Positions 1 through 7,814 of a DNA stretch of 38,696 nucleotides are shown one piece after another. The notes under the pieces were generated by a model. The model ran no database searches. It saw only the letters and a program-made list of their open reading frames with translations, and was not told the DNA's origin. A program made the translations under genes and the position numbers. Every line of letters starts with the position of its first letter. The stretch's first letter is position 1. The DNA comes from Syntrophomonadaceae bacterium (GTDB lineage: Bacteria > Bacillota > Syntrophomonadia > Syntrophomonadales > Syntrophomonadaceae): contig JAAYJK010000131.1 in the NCBI GenBank assembly GCA_012522955.1, forward strand, positions 1 to 38,696, written 5' to 3'.

Positions 1-31
1 GAACCGTCCCCTTGTGTTAGGAGAGATTTTT

Positions 32-1288
32 ATGTTAAGGGCATATATTGTGTCTACTGGAACTGAGCTGCTGTTGGGGAGCACGGCAGATACTAATTCG
101 CTTTTTCTGTCCCAGCGGCTTACGGAACTGGGAATAAAGGTTGAGGGCAAGGTAATAGTAGGTGATGATGGTCGGGATATTAGGGAGGCTTTTGAGCAGG
201 GGCTTAGGCGAGCGGATATGGTCATTAGCAGTGGTGGGCTAGGACCTACCAATGATGATTTGACCAAGGATATGGCATGTAGAGTGATGAACTGTCAGGC
301 GGTATTGGTAGAGGAGGAAGCAGAACGGGTTAAGGCCTATTTCATGAAAAGAGGACGCCCTATGCCGCCCAGTAATATGAAACAGGCCATGTTTCCTCCC
401 GAGGCCGTTATACTTAAGAATGATCGGGGAACTGCTCCCGGCATGTACCTGCGCAAGGATTCCAAACTGATAGCCTTGCTGCCGGGCCCTCCCCATGAAA
501 TGAGGTCCATGTATCTTAATGAGCTGGAACCGCTGCTTATTTCTGATTATGCTTTGTCCAAGCAAAGTTCTGCCCATAGAATAATAAAGGTTTTCGGGCC
601 GGGTGAATCCCAGGTGGAGGTAATATTGGGGGAACTCATTGAGAAACCCCAGGGATATAACATGGCTTTGACTGCCAAGGCGGGCGAAATTCACATAGGA
701 ATACAGGTGTTTGAACAAGAGCAAACCCGTCGCCAACAACGGCTGGATGAGATTACGGCCCAGGTTAAAGCCAGACTGGGACCACATGTTTTTGGGATAG
801 ACCAGGATAGTCTGCTTAATACCACGGTTAGCAGCTTGATACAAAAGGGTAAGACCATTGCCGTGGCTGAATCATGCACTGGGGGACTCTTAAGCAAAAT
901 CTTGACTGATCTTCCGGGGAGTTCGGCTTACTTCTGGGGAGGGGTGGTTTCTTACAGTAATGAGGCTAAACAGCGGCTACTAGGAGTAAGTAGGGATGTG
1001 CTCGATAATTTTGGAGCGGTCAGCCGGGAAAGCGCTGAAGCCATGGTTCGAGGACTGGTGGATCGATCGGGAACCGATTTGGGGGCAGCCGTTACCGGTA
1101 TAGCCGGTCCAGCTACGGGAAGTGAAGAAAAATCAGTGGGGTTGGTTTATATTGCAGTACTATATGGAAATAGCTGTACCGTAAAGGAAGTCAGACTTGG
1201 AGGACAGCGGGATATGGTCAGGACGCTGGCCGCCAAAAGCGCTTTGGATACCGTACGTCGAATATTAATGGCCGAGGAGATGGAATAA
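32..1288 (+). CDS. cinA: CinA-like protein (NMN deamidase / molybdopterin-binding fold)
   Basis: Two-domain CinA of about 418 residues. The N-terminal half is the MoCF-biosynthesis fold (STGTELLLG near the start, SSGGLGPTNDD, LPGPPHEM). The C-terminal half is the CinA domain, with AESCTGG near residue 280 and AAVTGIAGP. In other bacteria the C-terminal domain deamidates nicotinamide mononucleotide in pyridine-nucleotide recycling; the N-terminal domain has been linked to ADP-ribose pyrophosphatase activity. A GTG at 14 is in frame, but AGGAGAG at 19-25 sits 6 nt before ATG 32, so ATG 32 is preferred. The stop is one base before the ATG of thpR, so the two are translationally linked. The cinA-recA neighbourhood is conserved in Firmicutes. 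Confidence 0.95.
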   Translation: MLRAYIVSTGTELLLGSTADTNSLFLSQRLTELGIKVEGKVIVGDDGRDIREAFEQGLRRADMVISSGGLGPTNDDLTKDMACRVMNCQAVLVEEEAERVKAYFMKRGRPMPPSNMKQAMFPPEAVILKNDRGTAPGMYLRKDSKLIALLPGPPHEMRSMYLNELEPLLISDYALSKQSSAHRIIKVFGPGESQVEVILGELIEKPQGYNMALTAKAGEIHIGIQVFEQEQTRRQQRLDEITAQVKARLGPHVFGIDQDSLLNTTVSSLIQKGKTIAVAESCTGGLLSKILTDLPGSSAYFWGGVVSYSNEAKQRLLGVSRDVLDNFGAVSRESAEAMVRGLVDRSGTDLGAAVTGIAGPATGSEEKSVGLVYIAVLYGNSCTVKEVRLGGQRDMVRTLAAKSALDTVRRILMAEEME

Positions 1289-1289
1289 T

Positions 1290-1847
1290 ATGCGCCTGTT
1301 TATTGCCATCCAGGTTCCCCATTATGTTAAGCTATGCGCGGGCAAGATAAGAGAGCAACTGAGGTCAACCGGAGCAGATATTAAATGGGTAGAAGACAAT
1401 AACTATCATCTTACCTTGAAGTTTTTGGGAGAAGTCGAGGATAAGGAAGTAAGGAAATTAAGCCAGGAGCTGAATAGGGTCGCAAAAGAGAGTAAATCAT
1501 TTAACCTGTCTCTTTCCCAGCCGGGTGCTTTTCCGGGCATTAAACGGCCTCGAGTACTGTTTTTGGGCCTGTCGGGGCAGATTGATCCCGCCCTAGAGCT
1601 AGGGCAGAGAATAGATGAAGGTTTAAGGAGTATGGGTTTTAAACCCGACCATAAACGCCACTTTCATTTAACCCTGGGCCGATTTCGCTCGGACCGCAAG
1701 ATGCAAGAATTATTGCAGAGTCTGGATGATTTACCCCCCATAGATAATAGGCCTTTTCCAGTCCGGGAGCTTCATCTAATGGAAAGCCGCCTCTCCAGAA
1801 AGGGGCCAGAATATTTGGTGTTGGACCGGATAAAACTTGCTGATTAG
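1290..1847 (+). CDS. thpR: RNA 2',3'-cyclic phosphodiesterase (2H family, LigT/ThpR)
   Basis: A 185-residue 2H phosphoesterase. Both signature HxT motifs are present: HLTLKFLG near residue 41 and HLTLGRFR near residue 126. Together they form the catalytic site that opens 2',3'-cyclic phosphates to 2'-phosphates; some homologues also show 2'-5' RNA ligase activity. The length is normal. The start ATG follows the cinA stop by one base and uses GAGGAGA inside the cinA end as SD. It is probably cotranscribed with cinA, while recA has its own promoter. Its physiological substrate in bacteria is unsettled. Confidence 0.93.
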   Translation: MRLFIAIQVPHYVKLCAGKIREQLRSTGADIKWVEDNNYHLTLKFLGEVEDKEVRKLSQELNRVAKESKSFNLSLSQPGAFPGIKRPRVLFLGLSGQIDPALELGQRIDEGLRSMGFKPDHKRHFHLTLGRFRSDRKMQELLQSLDDLPPIDNRPFPVRELHLMESRLSRKGPEYLVLDRIKLAD

Positions 1848-1909
1848 TTTTTAGAATATCGGCTGGAAACCGGGATTTACAACAGGCAGATGAATTTCAT
1901 TTCTTGCTG

Positions 1910-1938
1910 TTGACAGGGGTCAAGGTTTAGGATAATAT
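1910..1938 (+). promoter_or_regulatory. Putative sigma-A promoter of recA
   Basis: A perfect -35 hexamer TTGACA (1910-1915) is followed after 17 bases by TAATAT (1933-1938). It lies in the thpR-recA gap and immediately upstream of a LexA-type box, which fits a DNA-damage-controlled recA promoter. The -10 is only 4/6, so the exact start point is inferred. Confidence 0.7.
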
Positions 1939-1947
1939 TGTAAAAAG

Positions 1948-1961
1948 CGAACATATGTTTG
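1948..1961 (+). promoter_or_regulatory. LexA (DinR) operator of recA
   Basis: CGAACATATGTTTG matches the Bacillus-type LexA consensus CGAACRNRYGTTYC at every position but the last. It begins 10 bases after the -10 hexamer, so it would cover the transcription start. This is the classical SOS arrangement in Firmicutes. The ATG at 1955 lies inside this palindrome, which argues against it being the recA start codon. Confidence 0.88.
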
Positions 1962-1975
1962 AGGAGAGTGATAAT

Positions 1976-3022
1976 TTGACTAGTAAAGAAATTAATCAAG
2001 GCAAAATAGATGCTCTGGACAGTACCATAAAGAACATTGAGAAACAGTTTGGACGGGGTGCCATTATGCGGCTGGGTGAGAACACACATATGAATGTGGA
2101 GGTTATTTCCAGCGGTTGTATGTCTTTGGATGTGGCTCTGGGAGTGGGGGGCCTGCCCCGGGGAAGAGTAGTGGAGATATTTGGACCTGAGTCTTCAGGT
2201 AAAACTACGGTGGCTCTCCATGTTGTTGCCCAAGCTCAGTCCGAGGGTGGAATGGCAGCTTTTGTAGATGCGGAACATGCTTTGGATCCTCTGTATGCTA
2301 AAAAGCTGGGAGTAGATATTAATAACCTGCTGGTAGCCCAACCGGATAGCGGGGAACAGGCTCTGGAGATAGCTGAAGCTCTGGTTAGAAGCGGTGCTAT
2401 TGATGTGGTGGTTATTGATTCGGTAGCGGCTTTGGTTCCTAAAGCTGAGCTGGATGGAGAAATGGGGGACGTGCATGTGGGTTTACAGGCCCGTTTGATG
2501 TCACAAGCCCTGCGTAAACTTACCGCCCATATAGGCCGTTCTAGAACCTGCTGTATTTTTATAAACCAAATCCGGGAAAAAGTAGGGATTATTTATGGCA
2601 ATCCTGAGACTACTACCGGGGGGCGGGCCTTAAAATTCTATTCCTCAGTTCGAATTGAGGTACGCAAGGGAGAGGCCATCAAACAGGGTACAGAACTAAT
2701 GGGTAATCGTACTAAAGCCAAGGTGGTTAAAAACAAAGTAGCCCCTCCATTCAGAACAGCAGAATTTGACATAATGTATGGCAGCGGCATCTCCAGAGAA
2801 GGAGATCTGCTAGATATTGCTGCCAACATGGATATAATTCAAAAATCAGGTTCCTGGTATTCTTATGAGGGTGAAAGGTTGGGACAGGGGAGGGAAAATG
2901 CCAAGGAATATATAAAAGGCAATCCGGAATTCTGTCTCATGTTGCAGGAGAAGATAAAAAATCTTATAATACCGAATCAGGCTGATGGCAACTCTGATAG
3001 TAATCTTGACACTATAAAATAA
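1976..3022 (+). CDS. recA: Recombinase RecA
   Basis: A full-length RecA of about 348 residues: short N-terminal helix, Walker A GPESSGKT near residues 70-77, [14 protein letters not shown] (Walker B region), the DNA-binding loop segment with INQIREKVG, and [12 protein letters not shown]. It forms ATP-dependent filaments on single-stranded DNA, drives strand exchange and triggers LexA self-cleavage. The frame also opens at ATG 1955, but that codon is in the LexA box. TTG 1976 has GAGGAGAG (1961-1968) at a 7-base spacing, so TTG is the preferred start. No recX follows; the next 370 bases hold no convincing gene. Confidence 0.97.
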   Translation: MTSKEINQGKIDALDSTIKNIEKQFGRGAIMRLGENTHMNVEVISSGCMSLDVALGVGGLPRGRVVEIFGPESSGKTTVALHVVAQAQSEGGMAAFVDAEHALDPLYAKKLGVDINNLLVAQPDSGEQALEIAEALVRSGAIDVVVIDSVAALVPKAELDGEMGDVHVGLQARLMSQALRKLTAHIGRSRTCCIFINQIREKVGIIYGNPETTTGGRALKFYSSVRIEVRKGEAIKQGTELMGNRTKAKVVKNKVAPPFRTAEFDIMYGSGISREGDLLDIAANMDIIQKSGSWYSYEGERLGQGRENAKEYIKGNPEFCLMLQEKIKNLIIPNQADGNSDSNLDTIK

Positions 3023-3394
3023 AGTAACTACAATGAGAATAGAACTCAGGATAGAAGTGCTACCTGGTGAATGACTTGACCGTATAGACGCTTGTTTTAT
3101 CATAGATTTTTTGACATGTTGATATAGTAGGATATTGAGTATGATATATTCATACCTGATTATACATGTGAATATAGATATAAGCATAATGTCTGGAAGG
3201 GTTAAGATTTAGACAGTTCTCATGTTTATGCTGTTAAATGTGGGTTAATACCTGTGTGGGTGTAAATAGGGAAGGAATAAATGCATTCATAAGGACAGGT
3301 TCCTTCTATCAAACCGAGTTTTTTACTCGGTTTTTTTGTTTACAAGTATAGGGGTAATGTAATAATTATATTTTTATTAAAGGAGGTGACCAAT
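3023..3394 (+). other. Non-coding stretch between recA and rny
   Basis: No convincing ORF on either strand. A TTGACA at 3111-3116 with a weak TATTGA 16 bases later could be a promoter. If so, the transcript would run about 190 bases to the terminator at 3311-3337. Inside it GAAGGAA near 3273 can pair with TTCCTTC at 3300-3306, and a competing AAGGA/TCCTT hairpin overlaps that pairing. T-box landmarks are absent. It could be a small RNA or an rny leader with an attenuator; neither is shown. Confidence 0.35.
3311..3337 (+). terminator. Intrinsic terminator upstream of rny
   Basis: AAACCGAGT (3311-3319), a five-T loop and ACTCGGTTT (3325-3333) form a 9-bp stem followed by a T run to 3337. It ends either recA transcription or a short leader RNA, and it lies only about 45 bases before the rny SD, so it may act as an attenuator for rny. 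Confidence 0.85.
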
Positions 3395-4939
3395 ATAGGT
3401 AGTACAGTATTAACATTTGTTGCAATTATGCTTGCATTAGCGGTGGGAATAACCTTTGGTTATTATGCCAGGAGATTCATTGGGGAGAGCAAAATAGGCG
3501 CTGCCGAGGAAGAGGCTAATCGGATAAAAGAGGAATCTGCCAAGGAAGCTGAGGCTAGGTCTAAAGAAATCTTACTGGAAGCCAAAGAGGAGATTCATCG
3601 TAACCGACAGGAATCAGAGAAGGATATTCGTGACCGGCGTCGGGAACTGGATCGTCTTGAGAGAAGACTTATCCAAAAAGAAGAAATGATGGATAAGAAA
3701 ACGGACGTTCTAGAGACAAAGGAGCAGGTCCTTCAGGATAAGATAAGAGAAACGGAGAGAGCGGAACAGGATTTACAAATTGTTCTCTCCAATCAGCTTA
3801 AAGAACTGGAGAGGCTATCTGGATTAACTTCCGAAGCAGCCAAAGAGCTGTTGTTAAACAATGTGGAGCAGCAAATTCGTCAGGAAACGGCGGTTATGAT
3901 TAAGAATATCGAGTCTGAAGCTCGCGAAGAGGCCAATAAAAAGGCGAGAAACATAGTATCACTGGCTATTCAGAAGTGTGCTGCCGATGTAGTATCGGAA
4001 ACTACTGTGTCGGTGGTAGCGTTGCCTAACGATGAAATGAAAGGCAGGATTATTGGTCGGGAAGGAAGGAATATCAGGACTTTTGAAACCATGACCGGAG
4101 TTGATTTGATTATTGATGATACTCCCGAAGCGGTAATATTATCCTCCTTCGATCCAATAAGAAGAGAAATAGCCCGATATGCTCTGGAGCATCTGGTTTC
4201 AGACGGAAGAATTCATCCGGCTCGCATTGAAGAAATGGTTAACAAAGCCCAGAAGGAAATCGAGCAGCAATTGCGGGAAATAGGTGAAGAAGCGGCATTT
4301 GAAGTAGGAGTACATGGCTTGCATCCGGAAATCATTAAACTCTTGGGTAGATTAAGATATCGTACCAGCTACGGTCAAAATGTATTGAAACATTCAATCG
4401 AAGTGGCTCATTTAGCTGGAGTTATGGCAGCAGAGCTGGAAGTGGATGTTAATCTAGCCAAACGTGCGGGATTGTTGCACGATATTGGTAAGGCGGTAGA
4501 TCACGAAGTGGCGGGTCCTCATGTGGAAATAGGAATAGATCTGGCCAAAAAGTATCGGGAAAACAAAGATGTCATTCACTGCATAGCAGCGCATCATGGT
4601 GATATAGATCCTCAGACGATTGAAGCTGTCCTGGTACAAGCGGCTGATGCTATATCAGCATCCAGACCTGGTGCCAGGAGAGAGACCCTGGAAGCTTATA
4701 TTAAACGACTGGAAAAACTGGAAGGACTGGCCGATTCCTTTGAAGGAGTAGATAAGTCCTTTGCCATACAGGCAGGCCGGGAAATCCGGATTATTGTTAA
4801 ACCTGAGCAGATAGATGACCTGCAGTCCATAACCCTGGCGAGGGATATAGCTAATCAGGTGGAACACGAGTTGGAATATCCAGGGCAGATTAAAGTAGTG
4901 GTAATTAGAGAGACCAGGTCGGTGGAATACGCCAAATAA
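3395..4939 (+). CDS. rny: Ribonuclease Y (apparent AUA start)
   Basis: Membrane-anchored endoribonuclease that starts mRNA decay in Firmicutes. Visible in order: one N-terminal membrane helix, a long charged coiled coil to about residue 200, a KH domain ([15 protein letters not shown]) and an HD domain with the metal motif [10 protein letters not shown]; it ends [10 protein letters not shown] as in B. subtilis. The start is odd. GTG 3386 lies inside the SD AGGAGGTGA (3381-3389) and cannot use it. No ATG, GTG or TTG occurs at proper distance. ATA 3395 lies 8 bases after GGAGG and gives the same N-terminal length as B. subtilis RNase Y. The next ATG (3428) would delete half the membrane helix and has no SD. 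Confidence 0.95.
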   Translation: MGSTVLTFVAIMLALAVGITFGYYARRFIGESKIGAAEEEANRIKEESAKEAEARSKEILLEAKEEIHRNRQESEKDIRDRRRELDRLERRLIQKEEMMDKKTDVLETKEQVLQDKIRETERAEQDLQIVLSNQLKELERLSGLTSEAAKELLLNNVEQQIRQETAVMIKNIESEAREEANKKARNIVSLAIQKCAADVVSETTVSVVALPNDEMKGRIIGREGRNIRTFETMTGVDLIIDDTPEAVILSSFDPIRREIARYALEHLVSDGRIHPARIEEMVNKAQKEIEQQLREIGEEAAFEVGVHGLHPEIIKLLGRLRYRTSYGQNVLKHSIEVAHLAGVMAAELEVDVNLAKRAGLLHDIGKAVDHEVAGPHVEIGIDLAKKYRENKDVIHCIAAHHGDIDPQTIEAVLVQAADAISASRPGARRETLEAYIKRLEKLEGLADSFEGVDKSFAIQAGREIRIIVKPEQIDDLQSITLARDIANQVEHELEYPGQIKVVVIRETRSVEYAK

Positions 4940-4958
4940 GTAAAAATACGATAAGATT

Positions 4959-4993
4959 GAGGCTGCCCCTAGTTAAAAGGGCAGCCTCTTTTA
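4959..4993 (+). terminator. Intrinsic terminator after rny
   Basis: GAGGCTGCCC (4959-4968) and GGGCAGCCTC (4979-4988) form a perfect 10-bp stem with a 10-base loop, followed by a short T run. It lies 20 bases after the rny stop and separates rny from the next gene. Confidence 0.88.
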
Positions 4994-5104
4994 AGTTTAC
5001 CAGCATTAGCTATCAAGTTGTTATATTTTACAAGTCTCCTAAAAGCAGGATTTCCATTACTATTAAAGAAAAAGAAGATAGGATACATATAAGGAGAAGT
5101 GATT

Positions 5105-5602
5105 ATGCAAGATAATGCAGGATTAGACATATTTATCAGTGTACTTTTAAGATACCCCCAATTTAATGCGGTAAAATATGATGCAGCCAAGGGCAAAATT
5201 AAAATCGAAGTGGCCCTGCAGGGTGAGATTGAGAAGGATAAACAAGATGGTTTTATAACTGAAGCCAAAAAATGTGTAGCTTTATATCATAAACTATCCA
5301 GCTTGGAAACAGGTATAATAAAGATTATATTCAAGGAATATAGCCAATCTGATTTGACTTTCCTGAGCTATCACCGGGATGTACAGAGTTTAAGTGAAGA
5401 AGAGGTGGAGCTTTTTGCCGGGCTATTGCAAAAATCTTTCCATGAATTCATAATTAGGGACAGTGGAAAAATAATTGCCGAAGATGGGTTTAAGGAACAA
5501 GTTAAAGAAAATCTTTTATATAAGATAAACCGTTCAAAAACCAGTACCAATAAGTTTCTGGCCTATAGAGATCATGGCCGGGTATTGGTATTTAACAAAT
5601 AG
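5105..5602 (+). CDS. Conserved-looking protein of unknown function
   Basis: 165 residues from ATG 5105, chosen because AAGGAG (5091-5096) lies 8 bases before it; an in-frame GTG at 5099 is too close. I do not recognise a family. The protein is soluble, mixed alpha/beta, rich in Lys and Glu, with no signal peptide, no membrane helix and no Cys cluster. A central acidic helix (SLSEEEVELFAGLLQKSF) is the most distinctive part, and the C-terminus is basic. It lies between rny and ymdB, 20 bases before ymdB, and is probably cotranscribed with it. A role in RNA turnover or sporulation timing would be inference from neighbours only. Confidence 0.8.
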   Translation: MQDNAGLDIFISVLLRYPQFNAVKYDAAKGKIKIEVALQGEIEKDKQDGFITEAKKCVALYHKLSSLETGIIKIIFKEYSQSDLTFLSYHRDVQSLSEEEVELFAGLLQKSFHEFIIRDSGKIIAEDGFKEQVKENLLYKINRSKTSTNKFLAYRDHGRVLVFNK

Positions 5603-5621
5603 TACCAACGGAGGGTTATAA

Positions 5622-6407
5622 TTGAATATTCTAGTTATTGGAGATATTGTGGGAAGACCGGGCCGACGTGCCCTAAAACAGGGGTTGGCTAGAATTCAAA
5701 GGCAAGAGGATATTTCCTTCACCATAGCCAATGCTGAAAATGCTGCTGGTGGAAGAGGACTGACCAGAGCAGTAATGGATGAAATCCTAGGAGCTGGAAT
5801 CGATGTTATTACTATGGGGAACCATGTATGGGATAACAAAGATATTTTTAATTTTATAGACGATGAGTTCAGATTACTGCGCCCGGCTAATTATCCCAGT
5901 CCCTGCCCGGGACAAGGTTATCACTTATATAAAGCTGGATTTAGTAAAAATATTGGGATAATAAACCTTTCCGGAAGGGTCTTTGTTTCCAATCTGGAAT
6001 GTCCTTTCAAACTCATGGACAGCATTCTTTCGGAGGTAGAAGACCAGGCAGATATTATCATTGTTGATTTCCATGCTGAAGCAACATCGGAAAAATTAGC
6101 TTTTGCCTACTATGTGGATGGTAGGGCAACTGCGGTTCTTGGTACCCACACTCATATTCAAACCTCGGATGAGAGGATTCTCCCCCGGGGAACTGCTTAT
6201 ATTACCGATCTGGGCATGACTGGTCCCAGTGATTCAGTATTGGGAATGGACAAGGAGATTGTTATTGAAAAATTTCTGACCGGCAGACCAGCCAGATTTG
6301 AGGTAGCTTCCGGTTCAGCTCAATTACAGGGAGTTATACTGCGCCTGGATGATAATACGGATCAAGTCCTGGAAATAAAAAGGATTTCCATATTATATAG
6401 CGAATAA
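5622..6407 (+). CDS. ymdB: YmdB-type metallophosphoesterase (TIGR00282 family)
   Basis: 261 residues with the complete calcineurin-like metal site of the family: GDIVGRPGR at the N-terminus, NAENAAGGRG, GNHVWDNKD, VDFHAEATSEK and GTHTHIQTSD. B. subtilis YmdB hydrolyses 2',3'-cyclic nucleotides and affects biofilm and motility decisions together with RNase Y; here too it lies downstream of rny. The start is TTG 5622, with GGAGGG at 5610-5615. A gap of 116 bases with a separate sigma-H-like promoter follows before spoVS. Confidence 0.94.
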   Translation: MNILVIGDIVGRPGRRALKQGLARIQRQEDISFTIANAENAAGGRGLTRAVMDEILGAGIDVITMGNHVWDNKDIFNFIDDEFRLLRPANYPSPCPGQGYHLYKAGFSKNIGIINLSGRVFVSNLECPFKLMDSILSEVEDQADIIIVDFHAEATSEKLAFAYYVDGRATAVLGTHTHIQTSDERILPRGTAYITDLGMTGPSDSVLGMDKEIVIEKFLTGRPARFEVASGSAQLQGVILRLDDNTDQVLEIKRISILYSE

Positions 6408-6441
6408 ATATGTAATATTATCCAAAACTTTTTACCAAAAA

Positions 6442-6468
6442 GAAGGAATTGTTATCCTTATTTAGAAT
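6442..6468 (+). promoter_or_regulatory. Putative sigma-H promoter of spoVS
   Basis: GAAGGAATT (6442-6450) fits the sigma-H -35 element RnAGGAwww. After 11 bases, TTAGAAT (6462-6468) carries the GAAT of the -10 element; its first base does not fit. The element lies about 55 bases upstream of spoVS, a gene known to be sigma-H dependent in B. subtilis. The assignment is by motif and neighbour only. Confidence 0.7.
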
Positions 6469-6523
6469 ATATTTTTAAGGGGTAGCCTATCTGGTTTGTA
6501 AACATTTTGAGGGAGGGTATCTG

Positions 6524-6784
6524 ATGGAAGTATTAAAAGTATCAGCAAAATCTAGTCCAAATTCAGTTGCAGGGGCACTTGCAGGAGTTCTACGAGAGAG
6601 AGGCGCAGCGGAGATTCAGGCTATCGGAGCCGGAGCGATTAACCAGGCGGTCAAAGCTATAGCTATAGCTAGAGGATTTGTGGCGCCCAGTGGAATGGAC
6701 CTTATTTGTATACCTGCTTTTACTGATATAATGATTGACGGTGAAGAAAGAACTGCTATTAAGTTGATCATTGAACCGAGATAG
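6524..6784 (+). CDS. spoVS: Stage V sporulation protein S
   Basis: 86 residues, the normal size for SpoVS. The highly conserved core is present: KVSAKSSPNSVAGALAGVLRE, then AIGAGAINQAVKAIAIARG and a C-terminal KLIIEPR. The fold is an Alba-like small nucleic-acid-binding type. In B. subtilis it acts early in sporulation and septation. The SD GGGAGGG (6510-6516) lies 7 bases before ATG 6524. The gene appears to be a single transcription unit between a sigma-H-like promoter and a weak terminator. Confidence 0.97.
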   Translation: MEVLKVSAKSSPNSVAGALAGVLRERGAAEIQAIGAGAINQAVKAIAIARGFVAPSGMDLICIPAFTDIMIDGEERTAIKLIIEPR

Positions 6785-6818
6785 AGCTGCTAAAAAATAC
6801 TGCTTTTAGCATTCAAGG

Positions 6819-6842
6819 CCTGCTGTTATGGCAGGTTCTTTA
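6819..6842 (+). terminator. Possible terminator after spoVS
   Basis: CCTGC (6819-6823) and GCAGG (6831-6835) form a short stem followed by TTCTTT. A second hairpin, GCTAAAA (6789-6795) with TTTTAGC (6804-6810), lies just upstream. The T tract is poor, so termination may be partial. Confidence 0.5.
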
Positions 6843-6861
6843 ATTTGTAGGGGGTTTAAAC

Positions 6862-7791
6862 ATGAAGCTTATAGATTTACATTGTGACACCCTATCAGCC
6901 ATATTAGAAAGGCAACAAGGATTATTCAGGAATGTCTGCCATTTCGACCTGGAAAGAGCTATAGGGTGTGGTTTGAAAATTCAATTTATGGCTATATTCG
7001 TGGGTCCTCACCCCCCCTCGGTGGCCTTGGATATGGTGTGTCGACAACTGGAGTACTACCAAGAGCAGCTGCACATAAACCAAAATCAGATATATGGGCT
7101 GAAATCCATAGAAGATTTACAGCAACACTGGACTGGCGCCAAGTTAGGAACATTGCTGCATCTGGAAGGAGCAGAGGCTCTGGGGCAGGATATGCAGGTC
7201 TTACACTTTTTGTATGAATCCGGACTGAGGAGTATGGGTTTGACCTGGAACCCGGGAAATCTCTTGTCTGGGGGTATTGGAGACGGTCCGGAGGCCTCCG
7301 GTCTAACCCCTTGGGGTCGGGAAGTGGTAGAAGAAATGGAAAAAATGGGGATAATATTGGATGCGGCCCATATTTCGGTAAAGGGATTTTTTGATTTGCT
7401 AGAAATATATCATAAGCCACTGGTGGTTACTCATGCCAACAGCAAGGCTAAATGTGATCATATACGTAATTTAAGTGACACACAGTTGTTAGCCCTGAGT
7501 GAGAATGGCGGTATTATTGGAATTACCCAGGTAAACGACTTTGTCGTTAAAAAAGACCAGGCGTCGGTAGCGGATTTGCTGGATCATATAAGTCATATTG
7601 CTGAACTAATTGGGGTTAAACATATAGCTTTAGGTTCAGATTTCGATGGGGCCGACCATATAGTAATGTCTGGCATTGAAGAGTATTCAACCTGGCCCCA
7701 GCTGCTCAAAGGAAGAGGCTTTTCCGATAAGGAAATAAGCATGATATTATTTGGAAATGCCCTGACGCTAATGAAAAAAATTCTAAAGTAG
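6862..7791 (+). CDS. Membrane dipeptidase (peptidase M19, renal dipeptidase family)
   Basis: 309 residues, matching bacterial M19 zinc dipeptidases. Metal and substrate motifs are seen in order: DLHCDTL at the start (HxD), HLEGAEAL (bridging Glu), LTWNPGN, DAAHIS, VVTHANSKA and ALGSDFDG near the C-terminus. The family hydrolyses a range of dipeptides, including ones with a D-residue; the substrate here cannot be told. There is no signal peptide, so it should be cytoplasmic. The SD is a GGGGG run at about 6850-6854. A PHP phosphoesterase gene follows after 23 bases, suggesting an operon. Confidence 0.93.
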   Translation: MKLIDLHCDTLSAILERQQGLFRNVCHFDLERAIGCGLKIQFMAIFVGPHPPSVALDMVCRQLEYYQEQLHINQNQIYGLKSIEDLQQHWTGAKLGTLLHLEGAEALGQDMQVLHFLYESGLRSMGLTWNPGNLLSGGIGDGPEASGLTPWGREVVEEMEKMGIILDAAHISVKGFFDLLEIYHKPLVVTHANSKAKCDHIRNLSDTQLLALSENGGIIGITQVNDFVVKKDQASVADLLDHISHIAELIGVKHIALGSDFDGADHIVMSGIEEYSTWPQLLKGRGFSDKEISMILFGNALTLMKKILK

Positions 7792-7814
7792 GAAATAAAG
7801 AGGGGGAACCACAA

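Noticed and set aside
239-844. 201-codon minus-strand frame inside cinA
   Set aside because: Shadow of cinA with no SD or family features.
1955-1975. ATG 1955 as recA start
   Set aside because: It lies within the LexA palindrome and has no SD; TTG 1976 has a strong SD at the right distance.
3023-3385. recX or a T-box leader between recA and rny
   Set aside because: No ORF of RecX type on either strand, and the T-box antiterminator and specifier landmarks are absent.
6966-7420. Plus and minus frames of 83 and 142 codons inside the M19 dipeptidase gene
   Set aside because: Shadow frames, Pro/Arg-rich with no start signals, across a well-conserved enzyme.
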